DNA from: Lachancea dasiensis
Taxonomy: Eukaryota; Ascomycota; Saccharomycetes; Saccharomycetales; Saccharomycetaceae
Direction of reading: 5' to 3'
Assembly (NCBI GenBank): GCA_900074725.1
Contig: LT598459.1
Location: forward strand, 382,467-446,466
DNA length: 64,000 nt
The position numbers were made by a program, and so were the translations under genes. Below are positions 10,201 through 18,130 of the stretch, piece by piece. Under the pieces are notes generated by a model that had not been told where the DNA came from, did no database searches, and saw nothing but the letters and a program-made list of their open reading frames with translations. The first letter of the stretch is position 1; every line of letters starts with the position of its first letter.

Positions 10201-10930
10201 ATGTCAATTGATGAGTGAAATAAGCCAAATACACGCTTCTTTTATGAATACACCTGAAATTCAAAAAGTCCTTTTTGTCGAATAGCTCAGAGGGCATAGT
10301 GAGTAGAACGTCTATCGAGGTGCCCTTGGGGTCGTAGGTAGCACACTTAAGAGCAAATGAGCCGATCAACGACACATCTGGGACTTTGTAGCCGAACTTG
10401 TACTGCACAGTAGGTGCTGGCTTGGGGTCTGCAAACGGCACGGCGACAATCTTGCCCTTGAAATAGGACTCGACATCGTCCAGCGCAGTCGGCTCCCATT
10501 CGGGCACCTTTTGAATCGTGTCGTAAAGTTTATGCAGGAACTTTTCGACTCGCAATATGTGGGAATCCTTGATCTTGATTTGCTGCAAAAGTTCGTCGAT
10601 CTGCAATTTGAAGATATTGGACTTGAAAAGTTCTGCTGTGGCGCGCGCAACCTGGACATCCTGCGCACTGATAGCGGGTCCGCCAGTGTTCCTCTTCTCC
10701 TGCTCCTCGTCATCACTTGCCTCGTTTTCAGTTCCGCCTTCATCTTCGTCATCACTTTCACCTTTGGTGGCCCCGTTGTCGCGTTCGGAACCTGGACCCG
10801 TAGACCGAGGAACCTGGGTTCCAGCGGTTATATCTTCAACAAGTGTCTTTTTCAAAAGAGGACCACCTTGGCTAGGCAATGAAGTATCAGAATAGGTCGA
10901 TTCAGACGCTGATCTCTTCAGAGGCGCCAT
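7271..10930 (-). CDS. UTP22: Small-subunit processome protein Utp22 (Nrap family)
   Basis: Large nucleolar protein of the Nrap/NOL6 family. With Rrp7 and the CK2 subunits it forms the UTP-C module of the 90S pre-ribosome, needed for 18S rRNA maturation; in S. cerevisiae it also links to ribosomal-protein gene control through Ifh1. The 1219-residue length matches S. cerevisiae Utp22 (1237). The first 90 residues are acidic and disordered (ESDDEDEGGTENEASDDEEQ). The rest is the inactive nucleotidyltransferase-like Nrap fold, seen in segments such as CATYDPKGTSIDVLLTMPSE and GGLGGFGSFEFAVLMSALL. Its divergent neighbour across the tRNAs is NNF2, as in YGR089W-YGR090W. No clear PAC motif is seen in its proximal promoter. 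Confidence 0.95.
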   Translation of the reverse strand: MAPLKRSASESTYSDTSLPSQGGPLLKKTLVEDITAGTQVPRSTGPGSERDNGATKGESDDEDEGGTENEASDDEEQEKRNTGGPAISAQDVQVARATAELFKSNIFKLQIDELLQQIKIKDSHILRVEKFLHKLYDTIQKVPEWEPTALDDVESYFKGKIVAVPFADPKPAPTVQYKFGYKVPDVSLIGSFALKCATYDPKGTSIDVLLTMPSELFDKKDFLNFRCIHKRSVYLAYFTHQLTLLFDEEHLSDFLQISYHYFNDDPLCPVLRIQCKPGGSSEYNFYKANFSINIIVGFPHGFFDVKKLLPNKNCIRVQEDKDTMTPLYNFSVLSSSTHEHYLKFLYKTKKQTEAFKDACMLGRLWLTQRGFSSKSSHSGGLGGFGSFEFAVLMSALLCGGGVNGNKILLHGFSSYQLFKGIMKYLATMDLCSDGHLQFYSDLNPSSNLPTSRYLAEGFQTPTIFDKTTKVNILTKMSVTSYRTLQLYARETFALLSDLTKDQFSSIFLINLDKYQEVKYDMTFDLELPTQSVIVEKFGPTEKIKFVSLENFVVNKITNVATIALGERIKSLQVNISNHQNSFSVTKRRPNNTSDVSNIRIHVLINPNESEKLVTKGPLNNDENNSEAISFRTFWGKKSSLRRFKDGSITNSCVWTTSASEPVVSQILSYIFKLHLAENAKLSNQTSKQFQDLLPLPNLPASSSMSILNLGSFFNVRKSFDILSGHLFKLDLPLSIKSVLPIGPAFRYTTTCQPVPFAYSNPDFLQDVILEFESSPKWPDEITSLEKAKTAFLLKVQERLESTNSEYKTFFARDESIPYNLEVVTLNILTPDGYGFKIRVLTERDEVLYLRAISNARHEVKPELEKVFLKFTAKYLASARHTRTFENLAHSFPLFPPVVRLFKKWLDSHLLLSHMSEELVELIAIKPFVESAPYFVPGSLENGFLKIIKYLSQWNWKEDPLILDLVRPEELDLGTEIGSANGIDLEAKVGDGVRDNLSVSQMKAIQSNFTTLRKVDPQGLNIQFFVASRNDPSGILYSSGIPLPIATRLTALAKVAYNLIQNHGLNKQTVDLLFTPAFKDYDFVVKVEMPTSLKLSSGVLEAGGFKNLEQQQTAFPKNLSQMSEKMDPSFQLVKYLNMKYKNSIVFSSHRYPGVNGGEKGDQNVITGLIRPTFKSPLKFRANMDANVLPVSGEQVILNKEAIFNEIAAFGNELITGFEFN

Positions 10931-11436
10931 GGTGATGTGTTGCGGGTTTAGTATTAAACGAAAAAATGGTTATTTGACCAGAATATATTTTACCGCAAGA
11001 GTGTTGCCAATGTGCGCTGCAATACAACTTCTTCTTGCTGGTACTAGTTCCACCTCGAAACCAATTGAAATTCAAATGAGTGTATCTTTCTGGCTCTGTA
11101 CAACTGCAAAAATAAGGAACTAGGGTCTATCACCAAGTCCCGCGGCCCGAGTGTAAGCCTGAATCAACGCAATCCAAGACTGATGCCTCGGCTTATTAAA
11201 TGCTAGAGCCAGTCCGAATAGGATAGCCTGTTAGTACAGTCTATATTACGGTATACTGTGCTTCTGTTTGCCAATAATTTTTCACTAGTCGTACCACGGG
11301 AGCTGCTTGCAAGCGTTGGCCTCGCTGGCAAGCCGCCGGTCTGCCCTGCATTAGTCTCTCAAAAAAATTTTTTTGAGTCTATATCGTTGTACGACAAGGT
11401 GCGTTTCGTCCATAAATATACACTCAAAAATTAAAT
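10931..11436. other. UTP22 upstream region with A7T7 palindrome
   Basis: No gene is seen. A perfect 20-bp palindrome, CTC-A7-T7-GAG, lies at 11358-11377. Its core resembles an extended RRPE element, but it is about 430 bp from the UTP22 start and only 60 bp beyond the tRNA-Thr gene end. It could therefore also act as a fail-safe Pol III terminator on the minus strand. Confidence 0.5.
11426..11430 (-). terminator. Pol III terminator of tRNA-Thr
   Basis: Five T on the minus strand begin 7 nt beyond the tRNA-Thr 3' end, a typical RNA polymerase III stop. Confidence 0.75.
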
Positions 11437-11508
11437 TGCCACCTGCCAGAATTGAACTAGCGACCTTTGCATTACAAGTGCAACGCTCTACCACTAAGCT
11501 AAGGAGGC
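11437..11508 (-). tRNA. tT(UGU): tRNA-Thr (anticodon UGU)
   Basis: The minus strand folds into a 72-nt cloverleaf. The acceptor strand GCCTCCT faces AGGTGGC with one T-T mismatch at pair 4. The D arm is GCTTAGTGGTAGAGC, the anticodon stem TTGCA/TGCAA encloses loop CTTGTAA with anticodon TGT (reads ACA), and the T loop contains TTCAATT. The B box is therefore GTTCAATTC. There is no intron. The acceptor mismatch is either a genuine feature or an oddity to check. Confidence 0.95.
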
Positions 11509-12409
11509 CACGTATAACATGAAGATAAGTAGATAGAATCTGATATATTGATTACTGGAGATCAACCCTCGGATTGTTAACATGCTAGGGCAGAATCATA
11601 AGGAGTTAGTGCTTTAGGTAGAATCGAGGAATCAGTATATGAGAATATAGTTCAAACGCTATCTCTCGGTAGACATATCATATTGAATACGATAATGGTA
11701 TAGGTAAGATTTGTGCTTAATCCTGTCTGCTCCAGATCTCAGATCTAGAAATAGTGCACAAGATGAAGCCCTTAAGAAATAATCCTAGATCCGAGATCTG
11801 GGGACACGATGTTGTACAACGACAGGACAATGAATAATGACAAACCGTGAGTTAGAACCCAGCCAGAGCCCTCAAAAAATTGACAAAGGACAAAGCAGCA
11901 GAACCTTAACCACATTAGCGTCGCTCGACATTACAAATTGACTGGAGGCTCGTACGTCAAGGTGACCATGCAATCAAAGCGAGGGAAAACGCATAAGAAG
12001 AGGCCGGTGGATCAGAACAAATAGGCAGATGCGATATGGAAAGAAGTAATTCAATAGTGAATACTGCCATGGTCTACTGGTTTTCATCGTACTTTAGAGC
12101 TGTTATTCTTCGAGTTGACGATGCGATAGTTGTTCACGCAGAGGATGTTGTCGTGAGTAACTATCACACCTCCAGTTAACAATTTGAAGTGAGTCTATCA
12201 GGACCAATGCATCCCACTTGTATGCATGATTTGCTTACTTTTTCTATATAGATAGGCTACTGGGGACTCCTCCTGCCACCATATCGGCCCCTGATGGCTA
12301 AGTCGACACATTGATTAGCCTGTAACTCTTATTATTACTATAATTGTCATCCTTTGTGAGGATCTTATATAGTTATATCTGGTCATTTTGACTGATAATT
12401 TCAAGTACC
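11509..12409. other. tRNA-flanked spacer, no gene seen
   Basis: About 900 bp between the two tRNA genes without a supported gene. It holds a near-perfect inverted repeat: CCAGATCTCAGATCTAG at 11732-11748 and CTAGATCCGAGATCTGG at 11785-11801, 16 of 17 pairs with a 36-nt spacer. Regions upstream of tRNA genes are usual landing sites for Ty elements, and the composition looks like eroded insertion sequence. I could not establish LTR ends or a target-site duplication, so no element is called. Confidence 0.45.
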
Positions 12410-12497
12410 CTCTCGGTGGCCAAGTTGGTTTAAGGCGCAAGACTGTAATGTGAAAATTGAAATCTTGATATCGGGCGTTCGAATCGCCCCCGGGAGA
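12410..12497 (+). tRNA. tY(GUA): tRNA-Tyr (anticodon GUA) with intron
   Basis: An 88-nt precursor very close to yeast tRNA-Tyr. The acceptor stem pairs CTCTCGG with CCGGGAG, with discriminator A. The D arm region reads GCCAAGTTGGTTTAAGGCG, the anticodon stem is CAAGA/TCTTG, and the T loop is GTTCGAATC. A 13-nt intron (TGTGAAAATTGAA) lies one base 3' of the GTA anticodon, the standard site cut by the Sen endonuclease. The S. cerevisiae intron is 14 nt. Mature length without CCA is 75 nt. Confidence 0.97.
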
Positions 12498-12498
12498 A

Positions 12499-12505
12499 TT
12501 TTTTT
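12499..12505 (+). terminator. Pol III terminator of tRNA-Tyr
   Basis: A run of seven T starts 2 nt after the tRNA-Tyr 3' end. Confidence 0.85.
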
Positions 12506-12854
12506 GGTTTAAATAAAGTATGATTGTCATTAAATTCAAATTTTAAAAGAGCAGTCTGGCCCTTCTTTTTGGAAGTTCTGTATACCCTCCGCGAGCTTGA
12601 GGCCAGAAATTTGACGTGACTCTTGATCTTTTTAGGTGACACTTTCTACATAACATTAATAAATATATCATCATCAACTTATTAAAAAAATTCCGAAAAC
12701 ACAAGTAGTATAATACAATTGTGGCAACAACACTTAACATACCACCGCTGTAATTTGCCGTACTTCAGGGCTGTTAGGTTAAACTCACGGTGAGGTTTAC
12801 CATAACTTCTGCATTTATCACCAAGCAAGGATTATCAGCCGTCCGAGCGTAACT
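12506..12854. other. NNF2 upstream region
   Basis: About 350 bp of AT-rich sequence between tRNA-Tyr and NNF2. It presumably holds the NNF2 promoter; no specific site or gene is recognised. Confidence 0.4.
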
Positions 12855-15371
12855 ATGCGACGTCTGAAAGAAAAACCTCAAGTGGATAGCTCCATCCATT
12901 TCATACAAGAGCACCACTTCAAAGATACCCTTGCGCTACTGATAGTGTTTTTAAGCTTCAATCACTTTGTCTCCTTATGCTTACTCTCATTATTCATTGT
13001 TACCACCAAATCGCGAAATTTCTTGGCAACATGTTTCATCAGGTTATTTCTGTCGAAGCACCAAAGCGAGAAGTCGAATTCTGAAACACCTACGTCTCGC
13101 ATCAGGTATAAGGGCCTGAACTCGGAAATTGCAAATAATGGAGACCACAATCAGAATGTCGGTAATGAAGCTCAGTTGCATACGGAGGACGCGAACTCGA
13201 TGTTCCACAGGCACAAAACGTTACTTTCAAGAGTCTCACCCCTTTTTGCAGTGGAATTGGCTATAGCGGCTGCTCTTAAGACTTGTGCAAGCCATTATTT
13301 CACCAGGCCCATAGAAAACTTAGCAATGTCCATCATCGCATCTTCGCTCATCAATGACCCTAGGGATTGCCTGAGCTATGCAACTTCGTGCTCTATTTTG
13401 TATGGTTTAGTAATGAACCTATGCCATCGCCTTGCATCTTTTTTAAGTCCTCGCATCTCAACTTATTTCGTCACTCCAACCTGGGTACCTTACCAATGGC
13501 AGACAGCAGAATCCAGCCATCCCATTATCCGGCTAGCCCTGCTGAATCTATTGAAATCAGCAAGCTGGTCGGGGAAATATGTACGCTTATGCCGCTACCT
13601 TGCATCTTTCCACATCGTTTTGTCTCAATTTTATCAAAACATGGTTGATCCATACTACTCTCGAGCCAACAACGCCAAACGGTCAACCACTGCTGGTCCT
13701 CCGGCCTCTGTGTCCATGAGCCCTCATAGTTCCCAAAATACAGCCTCTCATGTGGGCATGTCATTGTCTAACGGGTCTGGTGCAAGTTCTGGCCCGTCTA
13801 ACGGACCCCCACTATTATCAGTCCCCAATATCGCAGGCCAGAAAGCCAAATTTGGCAACGCAGTAACTGATTTTCATGTCTCTGAGCTTTCGATGAACTC
13901 CCCGTCGGAGAGCAACCAGCAGACGATCACAACAAATGTCACGTCTCAGGCTAGCTCCTTCCCTAAAGAAAACTCCTACACAAATCAATTTTTCGAAGTT
14001 GACCTGGCGTTGGATTCCAATAATACCAAAGAGAAAAGCTCAGATGCATACTTTATTACCACCTCCAACCTTGAGACTTTCATTCAGCAACTGTTCAAAT
14101 GGAAAAATCATCATTTGATCCCTCCACTTTGGTCAATCTTCACCACTATCAAAACAATGTCATTAGAGAAAAGGAAAGTCAGAAATTTTGATTCTTCGCC
14201 AGCCAATACAGCTGCGTCGAATGGTTCGCAAACAATATCCCCAACCTCGTCGAATGCCCTTCTAAATGGAAGTGTATTCACTGGGCCAGATTCTAGTGAT
14301 TGTATGACATTGATTGCACCTGCCGCTGATGATTATAATCAGCTACACCTCATGCCCTACAAGCAATCTACTGATTACATGGTTTGCATCAGTAATACCG
14401 GGCCCACCCAAATTACTTTTCGCATTACAAATTTGTTTGAAGGCGAGCTTATCGTCTTAGTTAATGGGGTAATATGGTCGCAAGTTCTGTCAGCAATAAC
14501 ATCTGAAAAAATGGGCGAGGAGTATACTGTCGTAAGTGGACTTGTGCCATCATGCTCCTATGATATCCAATTTGTCAATCGTATCAATGAGAAGGAAGAC
14601 TACCTGATTGCTGACTTAATGGTCAGAACTCGTGCAAAACCTGGTGAAAGCAAGGAGCTCCTGGACTTCAGCTTTCCTTCTTATTACCACCGCAAATTTC
14701 TGTCACCGTTACTGACATTGAAGCATTCTGTCTTGACCACAAATACTAACCTCGCTGAGGAAAGGGCAAAAGTGAAGAAAACCAAGAAAGAAATTTCGAA
14801 GAAATTAAACGCTTTTCGTCAAGAAAGTGATCATTTGAAGGCTAAGATATCTCAAAATGCTAGCCAGGATGGCAAGAGCACGTTCAAGATGGATAATTTG
14901 AAAACGTTGTTGCAACAAAGTGAGTCTCAACTAAATGCCTTGGAAGATGAACTTAAGCGGCTTTTGGAACGTGAAGTTCACATCGAACAGAAGCATTTTC
15001 AGCAAAAGGACAAACACCTTCAAGATCAATTGGAATACGGCAAATTGAAGTCGAAGCTTGAGAAAGAAGTAGAGGGCCTGTCCACAAAGCTGATGAAATT
15101 GGAACAAGAACTGTCTCAACTCACAACGAAGCGAGACAAGATGAATGTCAAGCGGGAGAAATTGAAGAAAGAGGTTATCCAGTATACTGAAGATTTGGAA
15201 AATTTCAAAGTCCAGTTTTTGAACATGAAACAAATTGAACGTCAACAGCGCGAAGAATTGCGCAATATGGAGGCCAACGACTTTGAGCTCAAAATTAAGG
15301 GCCTGGAACAAGATATCAGCAGGCTGGAGGGAGAAAATGAGGCCATGAGTAACATTCTTCGTACTTACTAA
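12855..15371 (+). CDS. NNF2: Nnf2-like membrane and coiled-coil protein
   Basis: Matches S. cerevisiae NNF2 (YGR089W), a poorly understood protein reported to interact with the RNA polymerase subunit Rpb8. The 838 residues are shorter than S. cerevisiae (936). Features in order: a hydrophobic N-terminal segment (LALLIVFLSFNHFVSLCLLS, about residues 26-45), a second hydrophobic stretch near residue 130 (ELAIAAALKTC), serine/asparagine-rich disordered linkers (about 270-350 and 440-480), a compact beta-rich part near 510-600, and a long charged coiled coil from about 640 to the end. Position beside UTP22, across two tRNAs, is the main support for orthology. Function is not evident from sequence. 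Confidence 0.85.
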   Translation: MRRLKEKPQVDSSIHFIQEHHFKDTLALLIVFLSFNHFVSLCLLSLFIVTTKSRNFLATCFIRLFLSKHQSEKSNSETPTSRIRYKGLNSEIANNGDHNQNVGNEAQLHTEDANSMFHRHKTLLSRVSPLFAVELAIAAALKTCASHYFTRPIENLAMSIIASSLINDPRDCLSYATSCSILYGLVMNLCHRLASFLSPRISTYFVTPTWVPYQWQTAESSHPIIRLALLNLLKSASWSGKYVRLCRYLASFHIVLSQFYQNMVDPYYSRANNAKRSTTAGPPASVSMSPHSSQNTASHVGMSLSNGSGASSGPSNGPPLLSVPNIAGQKAKFGNAVTDFHVSELSMNSPSESNQQTITTNVTSQASSFPKENSYTNQFFEVDLALDSNNTKEKSSDAYFITTSNLETFIQQLFKWKNHHLIPPLWSIFTTIKTMSLEKRKVRNFDSSPANTAASNGSQTISPTSSNALLNGSVFTGPDSSDCMTLIAPAADDYNQLHLMPYKQSTDYMVCISNTGPTQITFRITNLFEGELIVLVNGVIWSQVLSAITSEKMGEEYTVVSGLVPSCSYDIQFVNRINEKEDYLIADLMVRTRAKPGESKELLDFSFPSYYHRKFLSPLLTLKHSVLTTNTNLAEERAKVKKTKKEISKKLNAFRQESDHLKAKISQNASQDGKSTFKMDNLKTLLQQSESQLNALEDELKRLLEREVHIEQKHFQQKDKHLQDQLEYGKLKSKLEKEVEGLSTKLMKLEQELSQLTTKRDKMNVKREKLKKEVIQYTEDLENFKVQFLNMKQIERQQREELRNMEANDFELKIKGLEQDISRLEGENEAMSNILRTY

Positions 15372-17024
15372 AGAACTACGAAGTCGGCCTCCCTTTTCAG
15401 GTGCGGGCAAGAGCACTATCTTCTTTGAGTAAATTCGAGCTACGTAGTTATCGCCATGAGATGTTAACGCCAGTGAAAAGTTAAGTGCTGTTAGGTAACT
15501 GTGCTTTAGGCTATTACATAAGAATTCAGGATCTGACAGAAAAGTCGGTATACTAATGTAGTGTCGAAGTCTGCTTGTTCGTAATACAGATGGATGATTA
15601 CGACAGTGAACCAACTCAAGGTTAAAAGGGTCTTGAGCCACTTATATTAGTACTACGGGCCAACTTAAATTTATTAGCCTGTATAAGCGCAACCACCAAG
15701 TTCAATGAACGCACCGTCTCGAATATAATGTTGAGTGTGTCGTTAAGTAAAAGGCATCAGGAGACCGAGCTAAAAGCATTTCTAGGCATGAGCAAAATTA
15801 ATTATCGGATTTCCAAACATGGGCAACTCTATTACGAGTTGTTAACGTTTTTCATTGTTTACTTTCGATGGTAATTGAGATTGATTCCCAAATCGTGTCT
15901 ACCTCGGGTCATGGTGCCAGTATTAGAGTAGAATCGTTGCGGTTTCTCTCGAAAATGTCTTGACAAACTTCATTAGGACTCGCTCAGAATGTGTGGCTCT
16001 GCAATTCGCTTCCATTGGCCGCTATAGTCGGACGTAGATCTCGAGGCATATTCATGAGACAACTGAACGTTCAAGATGGGGGGAAAGGTATGCCGTTTGG
16101 TGAAAAATCTCCAACGTAGAATTCCTTTTGAGCAGAATCTCAAGTAAATAACCAGGAATAGAGAATAGAGCCCAACTGAGTGGGGAAGAACATGCATCAT
16201 CCAATTTTTTGCCTTTGGAACATTCTGCTCCATCTATCTTTTTGGTCATGACAGGTAGCGTAACTCATTCTTCGAGAGAAAATTATAATGCTTGTAACCC
16301 CATTTGGAGAACCATTCTTATTATAGCAAGCGCCAGGTTAGATAACTTGCCAAACTTTTCGCCTTTTTTTACAGGCATTTCAGACTCTGAGTATTTGGTG
16401 ATCTGTCTGGAGCTGCAAACGATCTGCTAGCAGTCTCTTCACAGTTTATTTGGAACATAGTACTGATCCACGAGTGGGGCGTAAAACTAGCATTTATGCA
16501 ATAATCTGGCGAATGTAGTCTGGGTTCTGACAGCTCTCTTGGATAGTTCAAGAAATTCAACTAACAAGCTCAAATTTTGGCTTAATACGGATACTCGAAA
16601 CGGTTGAATACGTCGTGTATATATAGTCGCTGATTCTCTGGATTCCATTCGCGGTTTATTCACTGCGCCTATTCTTGTTTCACTGGCAACACCAATATCA
16701 CGTTGTACTAATAAGACGCTATGATAATGTACATCTTGCAGTTGGACGCTATTTAAGCGGCACCACACCACTTCTACCTGTTGGTTGTGTATAAGAAAAC
16801 AAGTGAATTCGGACTCCGGTTTGCACTGGTAGGTTTCCCCGTCCGTCACGAACCTGACTCTTTAATTTGGAAATCTTGACTTCAAAGCCCTATAGTCACG
16901 TGATAAGTAATAATAATTACGAGACCTCGTCTCAGGTTTTGTGCATCGCTTGTGTATTGACTATTGATACCTTAATCTTATAAACTACATCTGGAGCTGT
17001 GGAATCTCTGGATCTCTGATCAAC
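15372..17024. other. Long spacer between NNF2 and HYM1
   Basis: About 1.65 kb, long for this genome. Only short open frames occur, on both strands (the longest is 120 codons on the minus strand at 16487-16849), and none has recognisable domains or a credible composition. An E-box GTCACGTG (Cbf1/Pho4 type) occurs at 16896-16903, about 120 bp before HYM1, and may belong to its promoter. In S. cerevisiae the NNF2 neighbour on this side is CTT1, which is absent here. Confidence 0.5.
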
Positions 17025-18110
17025 ATGGCGTTTTGGTGGAAAAAAACACCTAAGACGGCCTCTGATTACGCAAGACTCCTATCTGAGCAACTTAACAAGT
17101 TAGACCACGTCTCTACCATTGACAACCGAAGAAAGATACAAGATGACTGCAGTCGGTATCTAGCGGGTACAAAGCACTTTCTACTTGGCGATGTGGATCC
17201 TGAGCCCACCGCCGAGGCTCTTGATGAACTTTACAGTGCTATATACCAATTAGACTTATTATACGACTTGCTTACCAACTTGCATGACTTGGAATTCGAA
17301 GCACGTAAAGATGTGGCATTAATCTTTGCCACCTGTCTACGACATTCGAGAGATAACAAATTTGTTACGGTGGACTATATGGTTACGCGGCCAAAAATTG
17401 TTTCACTTATACTTAGGACCCCAGAGCTTGCACTTAGCAAGAACAACGCCAGTGATCTCTTTCTGAAAGCCGGCTTTATCATCCTAGAATGCTTAAAATA
17501 CGAGCAGCTTTGCCGGCTAATGCTGCGAGATCCACAAATATGGCTATTTTTTGATTTTGCTAAGGGAGGATCATTTGAAATTAGTACGGAAAGTTTTCAA
17601 ATCCTCTCTAGTATGTTCTCAGTCCACCAAAAGCCTGTTGCTACCGAGTTTTTTGGCCAGCATGCAAACCTTCAGAAGTTCATCGACAAAGTCAATATGT
17701 TGCTGGCGCACGGGAACTATGTCACCAAGCGCCAGAGCATTAAACTGCTACATTCCCTCATCATGATTCGCGCTTACAACAATTTGCTTACTTCCTATAT
17801 TAATTCGCCTGATAACCTTAAGCTCATAATGATTCTTTTGAGCGATAGATCCAAAAACCTTCAGATGGGATCCTTCAACATTTTCAAGGTTTTCGTCGCT
17901 AATCCTCGAAAATCTAGGCCGGTCCTGGATATCATGGTGAAAAACAGAGACAAACTTTTGCATTATCTCAAATCTTTCAATACTGACAGCAAAGATGCTA
18001 CCTTCTTAGATGAAAGAGAGTATGTCATACAAGAAATTGAATCGTTACCAAGACTGGTCTCACCAAACAGTGATTCTACGTTAGAAGTCTCTCCTCAACG
18101 CTTACACTGA
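17025..18110 (+). CDS. HYM1: Mo25-family scaffold Hym1 (RAM network)
   Basis: Mo25/CAB39-like armadillo-type scaffold of the RAM network, which with Kic1, Tao3, Sog2 and Cbk1-Mob2 controls daughter-specific transcription (Ace2) and polarised growth. The 361 residues are slightly shorter than S. cerevisiae Hym1 (399). The protein begins with the family hallmark MAFWWKKTPKTASDYARLL. It continues as helical repeats with conserved patches such as NYVTKRQSIKLLHSL and the NPRKSRPVLDIMVKNRDKLL segment near the C terminus. HYM1 and PXA2 are neighbours in S. cerevisiae too (YKL189W-YKL188C); here VPS36 lies between them. Its stop codon is 20 bp from the VPS36 stop. Confidence 0.95.
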   Translation: MAFWWKKTPKTASDYARLLSEQLNKLDHVSTIDNRRKIQDDCSRYLAGTKHFLLGDVDPEPTAEALDELYSAIYQLDLLYDLLTNLHDLEFEARKDVALIFATCLRHSRDNKFVTVDYMVTRPKIVSLILRTPELALSKNNASDLFLKAGFIILECLKYEQLCRLMLRDPQIWLFFDFAKGGSFEISTESFQILSSMFSVHQKPVATEFFGQHANLQKFIDKVNMLLAHGNYVTKRQSIKLLHSLIMIRAYNNLLTSYINSPDNLKLIMILLSDRSKNLQMGSFNIFKVFVANPRKSRPVLDIMVKNRDKLLHYLKSFNTDSKDATFLDEREYVIQEIESLPRLVSPNSDSTLEVSPQRLH

Positions 18111-18130
18111 AAATAGCATATTTTAGCATT

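Noticed and set aside
11509-11830. Possible decayed solo LTR upstream of tRNA-Thr
   Set aside because: Location and length would fit, but convincing terminal sequences and a target-site duplication could not be found.
14931-15641. 236-codon minus-strand frame opposite the NNF2 C terminus
   Set aside because: It mostly mirrors the NNF2 coiled coil; the Leu/Phe-rich composition is the antisense of Lys/Glu-rich codons.
15728-15874. 48-codon frame faintly resembling a retroelement polymerase segment
   Set aside because: The likeness is a few residues only, with no neighbouring retroelement parts or terminal repeats.
16487-16849. 120-codon minus-strand frame in the NNF2-HYM1 spacer
   Set aside because: No recognisable family, no conserved neighbour expected there, and composition not distinct from random frames.
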